Assembly: GCF_000372725.1 (NCBI RefSeq)
Contig: NW_005200784.1
Location: 680,954 to 744,953 of the forward strand
Origin: Emiliania huxleyi CCMP1516
Taxonomy: Eukaryota > Haptophyta > Isochrysidales > Noelaerhabdaceae
Length of the DNA stretch: 64,000 nt
Direction of reading: 5' to 3'
This document shows, in pieces, positions 42,339 to 53,454 of this stretch. How positions within the stretch are numbered: the first letter of the stretch is position 1; each line of letters starts with the position of its first letter. The notes beneath the pieces are model-generated. The model was not told the origin of the DNA. It did not search any database and saw nothing but the letters and a program-made list of their open reading frames with translations. The translations under genes and the position numbers were made by a program.

Positions 42339-42891
42339 GGCGCGATGCCACTCTACGACTGAGGGGAGGATCGACTCTCGCGCTCGCCAGGCGCCCCCCT
42401 CCGTGCGGCCGGCCCGCTGGCAACGCAGAGCGCAGCAGCAGCGCACCGGCGCGGGGGGCTTTTGGGAGGGCGAGCGAGGAGTACTGTCGTGATGGGGTGC
42501 CGTCGTTGTTTGAGTAAGATGATATCGTGCGACGAGCGCGTGATGCCACCATTATTGATGTCGCAAACGACTCCCACCCTCCCTCACCCCTCGTGCGCCG
42601 CACGAGCACCGACGACGACCCGCGACGAGGGACCGCGACCGACGCCGACCGACGAGCGACCGACCGGCCCGCCGGCCCGCGGCCGTCGCGTCCACCAGCC
42701 TCCCCGCTCCCGGGCAGGGCGTAATTTTTTCTCCTGTGTGACCACAGGCGCGCGTTTCTCTTACTAAATAAATAAATAAAACGGACATCCCAAGGCCCAA
42801 GCTGCGTTTCTCTAAATAAATAAATAGAGCAGTACACTCCAGGAGAGATGGGCGACGCACGAACACAGAGGCACGGTGCGCACCCAAACTG

Positions 42892-42926
<35 letters not shown>

Positions 42927-42984
42927 CGTTTCTCTTCAGCGAAATTCTTTATCGCTGGCCTCGCTACAGCGCCTCCGTGCCTCA
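42339..42984. other. Intergenic
   Basis: Two AAATAAATAAATA stretches (about 42765 and 42815), each after GCGTTTCTCT or GCGCGTTTCTC, and a (CT)n tract at 42896-42921. These could serve as 3'-end signals or 5' leader of the next gene; no coding seen. Confidence 0.4.
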
Positions 42985-44022
42985 ATGTACATGCACCGCG
43001 TCGCTGCGGACGAGGTCGCCCTCTCCGGCTCAGGCTACGCAGCCGCGGCGCTGCAGGCGGCGCTGTCTCAGTGGCTTGTCGCCGGCGGCCACGTGCTGCT
43101 CCGTGGCTGCCGTGACCAGGCGCTCATCGCGGCGAGCGCGACAGCGTTTGCGCTGGCTCAGGCCGCAGGCGCTCTCGACGCCGAGGCCGAGGCGCTACAG
43201 CTCACGCTGCGCTCCCTCAACGACGGCGCTGAGCGCGGCCCGGAGTGGCAGCGCGAGCGGCATGTGCCGCCGGGAGCGGACGACGCCTCGGACGGGAGCT
43301 CGGTGCAGGCCTCACTCATCGCGGCGAACGTGCACGGCGGCAAGCCGGAGCGGCCGCTGGTGCCTCCGCCGCCGTCTGCCAACCTCCCGCCCGGCTGCGT
43401 GCGGGCGCCCGACGGCTCGCTCCGGCTGCTGTCGCCGGCGCTGCTCTCTGCGGGTGAGTGCAACCTGCTGGTGGCGGGCGGGGTGGCGATGATGGCGGGG
43501 GCCTTCTCGCGCCGCGGACAGACGACGCTCGGCATCTCGCCCGCCCTCTCACACCGCCTCGCCGGCCAGCAGCCCCTCGCCCGCGCGGTGCCGCCGCCGC
43601 CCCGCCGCCAGCCGAGCTGTGGAGGGGCGGTCTTTTCACACCGCCTGGCTGTGAACAGGTGCCGCTGCTGTACCTCGCCGTCGAGCGGGCGCGCCGCCGC
43701 GTGTGCACCGCCTTCGGCACGCCGCCCGAGCGCACCCGCCTCTCCGACGCCACGCTCACCCGGCTAAGGCCCACACCGCCCCTCGACGGAGCTGAGGAGG
43801 GCGGCGGGCGGGACGGCTGCGCAAGGCTGTGAACGGCGCCTCGTCAGGCGGCGAGGCTGTGAGCAGGCGGAGGATGGGCGGCTGGCGAGCGAGGCTGGCG
43901 CCTTCGACGTCGGCCTCTGCCGCGGCGACCACTTCAGCTACTGGCGGCCGCACATCGACAAGGTGCGCGCAGTGCCCGAGCCTATCCCTGACCCGAACCC
44001 CGTCCCTACCCCAGCTGCCCGA

Positions 44023-44064
<42 letters not shown>

Positions 44065-45682
44065 GACTATCCCCAGGACTCCGGTGCCAGAGCCTACCCT
44101 AACTCAACCCCGACCCTACTCCTCTGACCCTGACCCTCACTAGCCCAAGCTGTGGCACCCAATGGCCGGTGGTATGTGCCGCGCCCCACTCAGACCAGGC
44201 CGCTTGGCCGGAGCGCAAGTCTGTCCACTCTCCCCCCCACTCTCCCCGCAAGGTGGTCTCCACTCTCCCCCCCACTCTCCCCCCCCCCCCGCAGGTGTCC
44301 GTGCCCGAGTACGAGCACTCCGCCCTCCTCTACCTCGGACATCACGGCGCGGACTTCGACGGAGGGCGGCTGACCTTCTTCGATCCGGACGCAGACGCGG
44401 TGCCGCTGCCCCTTGCGCCCTCTGCCCTCCCTGCGCAAACCTCTTCACGCCGCGTCCGTGGTGCAGGTTGTGCTGCCCGAGGCTGGGCTGCTCGTCTCCT
44501 TCCCCTCGGGGCCGCCCTCACTGCACGCCGTCGAGAGAGTCACTCGAGGGGCGAGGCGACGCCCCCCCGACGCCCCACGGCCTGAGATCTGCCCGAGAGA
44601 AGGCCGAGGCCATGCACGAGGCCTGGCCGAGGCCTGGCCGAGGCCATGCACGAGACCTGGCCGAGACCTGGCCGAGACCTGGCCGAGACCTGGCCGAGAC
44701 CTGGCCGAGGCCTGGCCGAGGCCTGGCCGAGGCCTGGCCGAGGCCCGAGCGGCGCGGGCCCGCCGTTCGCTCCTCGCCCCGTGGCCGCGTCAGCTGATCC
44801 CGCTCCGTGCCCCCCCCCGCAGGTTCGCTCTCACGATGTGGTTCACAACCGCGCCTCCCGACCCGTCCTCGCCACTCGACTCTGCCCACGCACGCCCCCG
44901 CCTCGGCCGGGCGCACACCGCGGCGGCGGCGCTTTCACACCTCCGGCTGTGAACAGGCCGCCCTCCTCGAGTGGGCGAGCCGCGCGGCCGACGCCGAGGA
45001 CCCCTCCCCCTCCCCCTCCCCCTCCCCGCCCCCTCCGCCTCCTCCGCCTCCTCCGCCTCCTCCTCCTCCTCCTGGCTGCTGCACCGAGGGGCTCCTGACG
45101 CGCGAGGACGCTCTCGCCTCGGCCGCGCTCTGCTCGCTGCCGCCAAACGACCCGCTCTGCGCAGCTCTCCTGGCGAGCCGCGCGCGCGGCGCCTCCTCGC
45201 TCCCGCTGCTGCTGCGGCGCGCCCTCCGCCTGCCAGCACTGCTACCCGGCGCACTGCCGCCCGGCGAGTCTGCCGCCGGCGCGACTTCGTCTGGGTCGCG
45301 CCTGCCCGTCTGCGCCAGCACCAACCCCCTCGCGCGCGCGCCACGCCTCCCCGAGCCGGGGAAGCCCGCCCTCCCCCTTCTCGACGGCTTGCTCGCCACC
45401 CTCTCCGCCTGCGGCAGCGAGCCCGGCACGCTCGCGCAGCGGCTCGGCGGGCGGGTGCGGCTGTACGACGCGCTGCTACAGACGCTGCTCCGTGCTACCG
45501 CCAAGGGCGCGGCGGCACAGACCCACGCCGAGCGCCTCGCCTCGGCCTCCTCGCCGCCCGCCGGCGCCGCCACTGGCATTGCGTTTGCGAGCAGCGCCGC
45601 TATCGCCGCCGTCGGGGCCGGACAACCCACGAGTGCTCCCACGGAGGGCTCGGCAGACGATCCTTTCGCCGTGTTTGGCTAG
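42985..45682 (+). CDS. 2-oxoglutarate/Fe(II) oxygenase (prolyl-hydroxylase-like)
   Basis: Exons as read: 42985-43587, 43659-43820, 43867-43962, 44295-44399, 44467-44555, 44823-44889 and 44957-45682 (615 residues). Introns are GT, GC, GT, GT, GC and GC with AG ends. The catalytic P4H-type domain has the metal ligands YWRPHID (H284, D286) and LHAVERVT (H342), plus the 2OG-binding Arg in GARFALTMWFT. LLYLGHHGADFDGGRLTFFD is the core strand region. The N-terminal about 150 residues and C-terminal about 240 residues are Ala/Leu-rich helices without a recognised fold. The short second intron (46 bp) and its GC donor are the least certain. Such enzymes hydroxylate Pro or other side chains; the substrate is unknown. 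It is convergent with the membrane-protein gene at 45719. Confidence 0.82.
44613..44745 (+). repeat. GCCTGGCCGAG minisatellite in an oxygenase intron
   Basis: About ten 11-bp units (GCCTGGCCGAG and ACCTGGCCGAG) inside the 267-bp fifth intron. Confidence 0.9.
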
Positions 45683-45718
45683 GGCGTGAGCGCAACACGA
45701 TTTTTACTAAAAACCGTA

Positions 45719-46234
45719 CTAGCTCATCCCGGCCTTGCTGCTCACGGCCGCAAGGCCTTGCTGCTGCTCATCACGGCCTTGGGCATCACGGCCGCTTCCG
45801 CCGCCGGAGACTTTCGGCGTCGGCTCGCAGTAGTAGCACGCGGTGTCGAGCCTCAGCCTCTCGAGGCAGGGCCCGTCGCGAATGGCCTTGGCGTCTGCGA
45901 GGGTGAGCCACGCAGGCACGCGGCCGACCGGCCACATGTCTCCTATTGCAAGCCGGTCGGGGCGGCCGATCGCCTGGAGCATCATTCGGGCGCGATCCTT
46001 GCCCAAGCACTCAAAGTCGAGCTCGACGAGGTAGTGGAAGCGGCCCTCCTGGCAGTGGTCGTAAAAGCGGTCGCCTTCGGCGGGGCAGACCTGCTCGAGC
46101 GGGTAGAGGCGGCGGTAGTGCTGCCACGCCGCCCAGCAGGCCGCCGCAAGGAGCAGGAGGTACGCCGGCAGCCGGTAGCGCAGAAATCTCCGCCGCGCCG
46201 CGCGCCGCTCCATCCGCGCGCGCTTCTCGCCCAT
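45719..46234 (-). CDS. Small type II membrane protein, unidentified
   Basis: 171 residues from ATG 46234 (MGEKRARMERRAARRRFLRY). The basic N-terminus leads into one transmembrane helix (about 22-38, LPAYLLLLAAACWAAWQ), then a lumenal or outer domain with several Cys (VCPAEGDRFYDHC, FECLG, GPCLERLRLDTACYYCEP), which suggests disulfides. The C-tail is Gly/Gln-rich. Upstream ATG 46309 is open but less likely. No family recognised. Only 36 bp separate its stop from the convergent oxygenase stop. Confidence 0.6.
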   Translation of the reverse strand: MGEKRARMERRAARRRFLRYRLPAYLLLLAAACWAAWQHYRRLYPLEQVCPAEGDRFYDHCQEGRFHYLVELDFECLGKDRARMMLQAIGRPDRLAIGDMWPVGRVPAWLTLADAKAIRDGPCLERLRLDTACYYCEPTPKVSGGGSGRDAQGRDEQQQGLAAVSSKAGMS

Positions 46235-46328
46235 GCTGAGGTACGCTGAGTGGCGCCACACACTCCGGCTTGGGAGCGAGCAGGATTCACAGCCATTCTG
46301 GTGGCACATTCCGAGGTTAGCCCTTCCT

Positions 46329-46330
<2 letters not shown>

Positions 46331-46372
<42 letters not shown>
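46331..46372. repeat. (GT)n microsatellite
   Basis: About 21 uninterrupted GT units, with CCTTCCTACCT on both sides. Confidence 0.95.
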
Positions 46373-47021
46373 TACTCACTCACCCTTCCTACCTATGTGA
46401 GCTCTCAGTCGCGCGTGTTTTGTGTGAGGAAGGGCGCTTGGGTCTAAATTTAGTGCGTGTGAATGAACTTTAGAGCGCGCCCCTAAATTCGCGCTAAAGT
46501 GCACTAAAGATGCAGTATGTAGATAAACACTTCACAGCCTTGTTGTTGAGAAGAAAATACCAGAAGGCGCTGTGCGCTGGTCTGTGAGAGGTTGAGGTGC
46601 GAGCCCTGGAGGCCCTGGGGATGGGGGGAGACTACCCGCGGGCCTAGAAGGCCCGCGCGCAGGGGGGTGGGGCATTGAGACCGGTCATGAATGAGTCGTG
46701 CGCGACACGCATACATTGCGAGCAGCGTTGTTGATGTTCTGCGCGTCGCCACAGACGGCGGCGCGAGAGAGCTCTGTTGCGAGTGGTGCTGGGCGAAGCC
46801 CCGGGCGCTGCCGGAGGCTGTGCCGTAGAGCGTAGTCGGTGCGGTCGACGGCGCTCGGGCTGCCGACCTCTTTGGCGAAGTTGAAGATGAAATCTCTTGC
46901 TTGGTTGGCGGCGCGATCCTGCCGCCCTGGCTTTCGACGAGACAAATTTTGACGATTCCGTTCTTGACATGGAGCGCGTCGTAGACGTAGTACTGTCCCT
47001 TTTGTGCTCTTTGACCCAGCC
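46373..47021. other. Intergenic
   Basis: A TAAATTTAGTGCG / CCTAAATTCGCGCTAAAG self-similar stretch near 46445-46505; the rest unexplained. Confidence 0.4.
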
Positions 47022-47893
47022 TCTGAGGGAGGGTGTAGAGGATGTAGAGTGTAGAGCGCTGTAGAGCTGTAGAGATGTAGAGCGCTGTAGAGCTGTAGAG
47101 CTCTACATCCGCCGCGTGACGAGGCGGGTGCGTTGTAGAGCGATGTAGAGCGCGATTTTGTTGTAGAGTTTGTTGTAGAGGCTCTACAGCCAAACCGCCG
47201 GGAAGGCAGTGACTCAAAGAGGTCGAGTCGCACTAATGGGGTGTCTCCGAGCTTACTGGAGCTCTGATGGACGGCCCTGACTATCCCTGACACACAGAGA
47301 GTCACTCTGACGGCACACAACACCCTATAACTGCGTCATGACCAGCCTGCCATGCGTCGCCGGTGCCGCATTCGTCGCAGTGCTTCTGTAGCAGGCGGTG
47401 GACTGTCGGCTGCAAGGACGGTCGCATTTGCGCGAGGCGAGGCGAGCAATGCTGCGCGTTGCATGCGCTATGCCTCGCGCCAGCGCGTGCGGGAGCTCCT
47501 GGCTGAGCGTTGAGTCCAGGCGAGTTGCGCTGGCCACTATCGCTACGCCGAGCCGAGCTGACGCGCCGAGGCGCCGGCCAGTCGCAGCCGTGAGGCATGC
47601 CACAGCAGCAGAGGCACCTGCCACCCATTGGGCGGGCAGACAGAAGGCCAGGGCAGCACTGGCAAGTGCAACGCGCCTCATGTCGGAGAGCGACCGTGCC
47701 TCGTTCGCCGCTTTTGATGTAGAGTTTGTTGTAGAGATTTCACGTTGTAGAGCGCCTCTACATCGCTCTACAACGCACCCGCCTCGTCACGCGGCGGATG
47801 TAGAGCTCTACAGCTCTACAGCGCTCTACAGCGCTCTACATCTCTACAGCTCTACAGTGCTCTACACTCTACATCCTCTACACCCTCCCTCAG
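47022..47893. mobile_element. Foldback-like element with about 170-bp inverted arms
   Basis: Left arm 47022-47192 and right arm 47715-47893 are inverted copies, from CTGAGGGAGGGTGTAGAGGA to its complement, both built of TGTAGAGC units and sharing GCGTGACGAGGCGGGTGCGT. The 520-bp centre holds a minus frame (47325-47681) starting MRRVALASAALAFCLPAQWV, with a signal-like N-terminus. No transposase. Confidence 0.8.
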
Positions 47894-48642
47894 CCCAGCC
47901 TTTGCCGGTCGCATGGACGAGCGGGCCCTGTGACTTGTGGCCGCGCTCTTTGCACCCAAGAACCTTGAGCAAGGTTTGGTCGAGGGTGCTGCCGAAACCA
48001 AATTTGTGGCCCAGTGACGCAAAGCATCCGCCGTGTGCTGCCGAGCCCTGCCCAGCCTGCCTGGTCTTTGTGAGGGCGCAGGCACCTTGACTTCGTAGTG
48101 GACATCGCGCTGGGACTGCAGGTCCCCGCCGATCTCACACATGTCGGCCGTGACGTGCCGCCCCTCGTTGAGATTCACACAAAAACACAACAAAACATTG
48201 TTAAAAATCTCTCTCAAAAACACTACCCCGGACCCAAGACTTGCTTGCGCCAAGAGCAAGACGCACTCAAGCAAAAAGAGAAATCTCACCCCGCAAGGAC
48301 ACCCTAAGCAAGGGATTCACGCCGCGCACACAAAAAACCGCGAAGATCTGCCTCCCTCTCTCTCCATCTGTATTCAGGAGAGACGCCTGAGAGAGATTTT
48401 TATTAACCAACAATGTCATGCCCTCGCTGAGAGCTCCTGTACTGCAGAGGGGTATCTCTACTCTAATTCCTCCCCCGTAAGGTGAAAAAGAAATAAATCC
48501 CTGGGAGTTGTGCGTTTACGTGAGTCTTCCGGCGCTTCCCGGCAGAAGCAGCGCGGGTCGGCCCCGATTTGCTCGATCGTGACCAGCGCGCCGGTGCCGT
48601 GGCTCGCCGTCCTCCCGCAGCTTCTGAGAGCCGCCGAGGTCG
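47894..48642. other. Intergenic before the GH16 gene
   Basis: A stretch with AAAACACAACAAAACATTG (about 48181) and A-rich DNA. No supported gene. The last 100 bp are GC-rich and may hold the 5' UTR or a first exon of the next gene. Confidence 0.4.
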
Positions 48643-51600
48643 ATGGTCAGGGTTGGCGACGACACCGCCGAAACCGGGTCCTTCCTCTGCCGCCCTGGCA
48701 CCGGCTACAGGACCCGCACTGGCAAGACGTGCTGCCCAGCGAGCAACATCCGGCAAGACAACCTGCACAGCTGGTTCCGTGCGGATGCGCGACTCTCCTC
48801 CATGAGCGGCGGCGTCGCCAGTATCTCGCTCCGCCTCTACTTTCGGTACGTCTTCAACGAGCGGGTCGAGTGGCGGCCGCTCCGGTGGGAGCTCCTGAGC
48901 GAGATGCACGGCCGGCGCGTGCATGTTTCTGCTGCATCGACCGACCTGCGGTACGCGTGGCACGTCCATCCGGACGCCGCCTCGCTCGCGCCCAACGCGG
49001 CCGACCTCCCCATTCAGCTCCGCCTTCCGGACGGCGCCGGCTCGACACCGCTCACCGTTCGGCTGCACGCGAGCTTTGGCGTGCGCGCGTGGGATCCGGC
49101 GATACAGATGTGCATCGACTCTGAGGACGTCGTCCACGTCGACCCGGGCAGAGGCCAAGAGATGCTCGTCGAGGGCGAGGCGCTCACCAACCCCGTCACG
49201 CTGACCCCAGCAGGACACTCGCGGCCCCGCCCGGAACCGCCTCTGGTGGCGGCGCTGAGCGCGGACCGCAGGCTTGTGACGCTGCGGCTGGGCGGGCGCG
49301 GCGCCGACGAGATCGAGGACGCAGCCGCCATCTCGCGCGACCTCGAGGCGCCGTGCAATCAGCAGCCGCAGCCGCAGCCGCCGCAGCAGCTGCGGCAGCC
49401 GCCGCCGCCGGAGCAGTGCTGGCGGGCGCGACTGGTTGCGGGCGCGCTGGACGCGACCGCCTTTGGCGCGCTGCAGGCCGACATTGCCACCGGCCACCGA
49501 TTGGCGGGCGCGCTGTTTGGCGAGGCGCGATCGCAGGTGCCCGCAGAGGCGGCGGCGCACGCGCAGCGCCCGCTCATCGCGCCGGCGTGCGTGGGCCTGA
49601 ACTTGTACGTGCGCAGCGCCGACGGGTCGCCGGCGACGGGGAAGCTGCACTCGTCCCCGGCCCTAGATGCGGGCTGCACGTCCTTTGCACTCCGGTCCGA
49701 GAGGATGCGTCATCAGTCCCGCCGCATGGGCCCTGTACTCATGGCCCCTGTGCTCGCATATGTGCAGTGCAGGAGGCGGCGTTCACAATCCTCCCTTCCG
49801 TGTCTCCACACTGCAGGCACGTTCACAGCCCTCACGCCTCGCACCGCAGGTACCTCGCGATGGGCGCCCACGCCATCATTGCGCGGCGAGGCGGCGAGGC
49901 GATGTGGCACGTCCACTTCAGCACGCCCGAGGCCTTCAGCCACAGCGGCGAGGGAGGGCGGGGAGGGCCGCGCCTCGCCAAGCAGATGCCCGGGGCGGGG
50001 GAGCCCCCTCCTCTCTGACCCTCCTACGGCCGTTCCTACAGGCCGAGCCTCGCGCAGCAGATCGCCAGGTGCGACGCCGCCCTCCCCGGCATGCGCGGCG
50101 AGTGGGAGATGGCGCCGCCGACTCCATTCGGGCCCTCGCTCGCCGGCGCGAGGACCGGCCGGCCTGCCGCTTGCGAGCAGCGTCTCTTCACGGCTCTGCG
50201 CGTGAGCAGGCGCGTGGATCGCCGACGCGCCCGGCACCTTCGCCGTCTTCGTCATGGCGAAGGTGCGGCAGGACGACGGCTCGCAACGAGGCTCCTTCGC
50301 CCTCCTCGCCCCCACCTTTTACGTTCAGGTCGGCGAGCAGGGAGCGCTCCGGCCGCCGCCCTCGCCGCCGCCTCCGCCGCCGCCCTCGCCGCCGCCGCCG
50401 CCTCCGCCCTCGCCGCTGCCCTCGCCGCCGCCGCCGCCTCCGCCCTCGCCGCTGCCCTCGCCGCCGCCGCCGCCGCCGCCCTCGCCGCCGCCTCCGCCGC
50501 CGCCCTCGCCGCTGCCCTCGCCGCCACCGCCGCCGCCCTCGCCGCCGCCGCCGCAATCGCCGCCGCCGCCGCTATCGCCGCCTCCGCCGCCGCCCTCGCC
50601 GCCGCCCTCGCCGCCGCCCTCGCCGCCGATTTCGCCGCCGCCGCCGCCGCCGCCCTCGCCGCCGCCTCCGCCGCCGCCCTCGCCGCTGCCCTCGCCGCCC
50701 TCGCCGCCGCCCTCGCCGCCGCCGCCGCCCTCGCCGCCGCCTCCGCCGCCGCCATCGCCCCCTTCCCCTGCGCCATCGTCGTCGCCGCCGCCGCTGCCGA
50801 AGGGCCCGCTGCTGTGGAGCGATGAGTTCGACGGCTCCTCCATCGACGAGTCGAAGTGGATGCACGACAACTCGCCGCCGGAGAATGGCGAGGAGCAGGA
50901 CTATGTCGGCCCCGGCCGCGGCACTTCGCGGGTGGCAGATGGCTCGCTCGCCCTCACCGCGCGGCGTTCGGCCGACGGCACCGTGACCTCCGCCCGGCTG
51001 ACCACGCTCTGGCGCTTCAACTTCACTTACGGCATCGTGGAGGCGCGAGTGCGCGCGCCGCTGGTGGCGGGCCTCTGGCCCGCGTTTTGGATGCTGGGCA
51101 CCGACCTGCTCGACCCGAACATGGGTTGGCCCGCATGCGGCGAGATCGACGTCATGGAGATCTTTGGCACCCGGCGCGGCGCTGCTTCCTGCTCGACAGT
51201 GCACAACTCGCGCCACTCGTGGGGCACGCTCGACCCGCTCGAGGGCGGCTGCTTCGCCCTCGAGGAGCCGGAGCCGGCGTGGCATGTGTGGAGGTTGCTG
51301 TGGACGCCGCGGCGCATCGCCTTCTTCATCGACGACGGGCGCACGCCAATCTACTCGTACTCGCCCGCGCAACGGACGGCGGCCAACTTCCCATACACCA
51401 GGCCGCAGTACCTGATCGCTAACTTGGCGGTGGGAGGCGACGGCCCCTCGCAGCCCGTCGACTTCTCCGCGCTCGATCCGCCTGGCACGACCCTCTTCCT
51501 CGACTACGTTCGCGTCTACGCCCTTCCCGACGGATTGGACGAGCTGGCCGAAATGAGCTGGCCGAATGACGTCGAGCGGCCGACGCTGTCCATGCCGTCG

Positions 51601-51870
51601 CAGCCCCTTCCGAGTCCGCTTCAACCCCTGTTGCCGCCGCCGCCGCCGCAGCCCCTTTCGCCGCCGCCGCCGACGACTGGTCTAGCAGTAGACCCTGCGA
51701 GTCGGCTCGCCCTCGGAGCTGTCGGCGGCGCCGTCGCCGCGCTTGGTGCGCTCGGCTACTTTGCCCGTTGCCGGCGCAGGATGCGTGGGTACGCGAGAGC
51801 TGTCGACAGCGACGCGGCGCACGAAGCGGCGAGAGTTGCCGAACCCGAAGAGTGTGTGTATGACCTATGA
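48643..51870 (+). CDS. GH16-family glucanase-like protein with Pro-rich linker and membrane anchor
   Basis: Exons as read: 48643-49706, 49850-49966, 50042-50145 and 50210-51870 (981 residues); all three introns are GC-AG. The N-terminal about 350 residues contain beta-rich segments (GVASISLRLYFRYVF, LPIQLRLPDGAG) of unknown fold. Residues about 475-625 are a PPPSPPP linker. The GH16 catalytic domain follows: LLWSDEFDG, WRFNFTYGIVEARVRAP, GLWPAFWML and the active-site ACGEIDVMEIFG (E-x-D-x-x-E, about 740-745). A second Pro-rich spacer and one transmembrane helix (about 926-950) precede a short cytosolic tail. GH16 members cleave or transfer beta-1,3-glucans and related polymers; here probably at the cell surface or in wall/scale metabolism or storage-glucan turnover. 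An in-frame stop lies 16 nt before this ATG, and no signal peptide is seen, so an upstream exon may be missing. Confidence 0.88.
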
Positions 51871-51929
51871 CGTGCGCGATCAGTGTACAGTGATCGAGGG
51901 GGAGGGGGCACGAGGGGGAGGCTCTCTCT

Positions 51930-52255
51930 TGGAGTGTACGATTTAATACAATCTTGACCACACAATCACAGTGTTCACACGTACAGAGGTCATACGTACA
52001 GCATCCTTTGGCAACTGCCACTGAGCGCCTGGAGCCATGCCTGCCAGAGCCGCAAGGCCACAGTGGTGGGCGGCATGTGCTTTTGATTTCTTTTATTGAA
52101 ATTCTTTTCTAGGCTGTGGGCGCCGCCATGTGCGGGGCATGCGCCAAATGCGGAGGTCATAGAAAGAATTTTACAACGAAACTCCCTCGCACGACACTGG
52201 GCACGGGACTGGCGCGCACTGGCACTAACACAAAAGAAAGAAAGATAATCCCTAC
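51930..52255 (+). repeat. Repeat cluster including R4 copy 2
   Basis: 52166-52235 matches R4 (AAGAATTTTACAACGAAACT, CTCCCTCGCACGACACTGGG). Followed by AAAGAAAGAAAG, as in the retroelement tails. Confidence 0.75.
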
Positions 52256-52560
52256 GTGTGGAACTCCGGCTACGCCAACGACGGCGTCTCGTGGCGGCTA
52301 TGCTGGCCCATGCCATTTATCGAGCCACTCTCATCACCCTCCTCCACGCGCCCGACGGAGTCCGACCGCCGGGACACGGGCGACCCCGGCGAGAAGGCGC
52401 CCCCCCCCCGCAGGCTCGCCTCGCGGGACGGCGCTGCGGACGACAGCGGCGACACGCGCCCCGCCGCCCACGACCAGAGCGAGGCGCCTGCGGCGGCGAA
52501 GTAGTCCATTAGTTCATTGATTAGCGTCGAATGATAGCCGCCCCACGAGGAGCGCCAATC
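52256..52560 (+). pseudogene. Gene fragment with tail shared by a second local copy
   Basis: Reads VWNSGYANDGVSWRLCWPMP, then continues to LASRDGAADDSGDTRPAAHD ... stop at 52504. The last about 165 bp (52388-52560) recur almost exactly at 53455-53620, and a piece recurs again at about 53600. The repeated tail is preceded by CCCCCCGCAG, like a 3' splice site. Parent gene unknown. Confidence 0.4.
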
Positions 52561-53454
52561 GACGAGGACCGCGAGATGCCTCCGAGCGATCCGCCGACCT
52601 GTTCACGCGTACAGCCGTGAAGTGACGCTCCGCTGTCCCTCGGCCGCCCACCCAGCCTACTGCTACTGTGCTGCTGCTACCGCCACAGCTACCACTACTA
52701 CTCTGCTACTGCCACCGCAGCCGGCCACCGAGTCGCGGGTCGACGAGCCCGGAGAAGCAGACGCTGGGCCGCCGCCCCTGCGTGGGGGGGCGTGGGGGGA
52801 GAGAGGCCGGCCCGCGAAAGCGACGCCGCCCGACAAGCTCGGGTCGCGTGACGGGCCTATTCTTGATTGGAGCCGTGACCAGCTGGCCATCACTCAAGCC
52901 CGACAAGCTCGGGTGCCTATGACGCATCGCACTGCTCGCTGCGGACCAGCTAGGAGTGCTCGCCGGGGGCACTGCGACGGACCGGCGGAGGGCGGCGGCG
53001 AAACGCGGCCTGCCCAACTCCACAGGAAAGCGCCTATCGCCAGCCAGTCACGGCGTCGGTGAGTCGAGAAGCCTCTCTGCGGGCGGGTGCCATATCTCCC
53101 CATATCTCCCCATATCTCCCCATATCTCCCCATATCTCCCCCAGACTCGGCGGGCGGGTGCCGGCGGAAGAGGCGGACGACGACTCGCCTCGCGACCCGC
53201 CCGCCTACGAACAGTCGATGCTCGTTCATAGTCGAGGAGGAGGAGGAGGAGGACCCGCCTCGCGCGCCCGCCTCGCTGCCGCCGTGCGATCCGCCCGTGC
53301 CGCCGCCCACCGCTCCGCCCTGCCCCTCCATCAGCCTCACCTGTCAGCCACTCAACGCTCCTCAACAACAGGGATGCCTCCTCACCGCCGGCCTGCCCCG
53401 ACCTGCCTCGCCCTCACCGGGACGGTGAAAGCGCCCCCTGCCCGCGCACCCGCA
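52561..53454. other. Intergenic with an 11-bp minisatellite
   Basis: Five CATATCTCCCC units at about 53092-53146. AAGCTCGGGT recurs near 52838 and 52903. Overlapping long frames are Ala/Arg/Pro-rich and not credible. Confidence 0.5.

Noticed and set aside
42895..42922. (CT)n tract as a coding Ser/Leu run
   Set aside because: It lies upstream of the oxygenase start and has no supported frame.
44024..44070. (CCCCGA)n as a telomere-like or CRISPR-like array
   Set aside because: Short tandem repeat inside an intron of the oxygenase gene; no spacers and no telomere unit.
50188..50870. Gly- and Arg-rich ORFs opposite the GH16 linker
   Set aside because: Reverse reading of the PPPSPPP codon array; the plus frame continues into a conserved catalytic domain.
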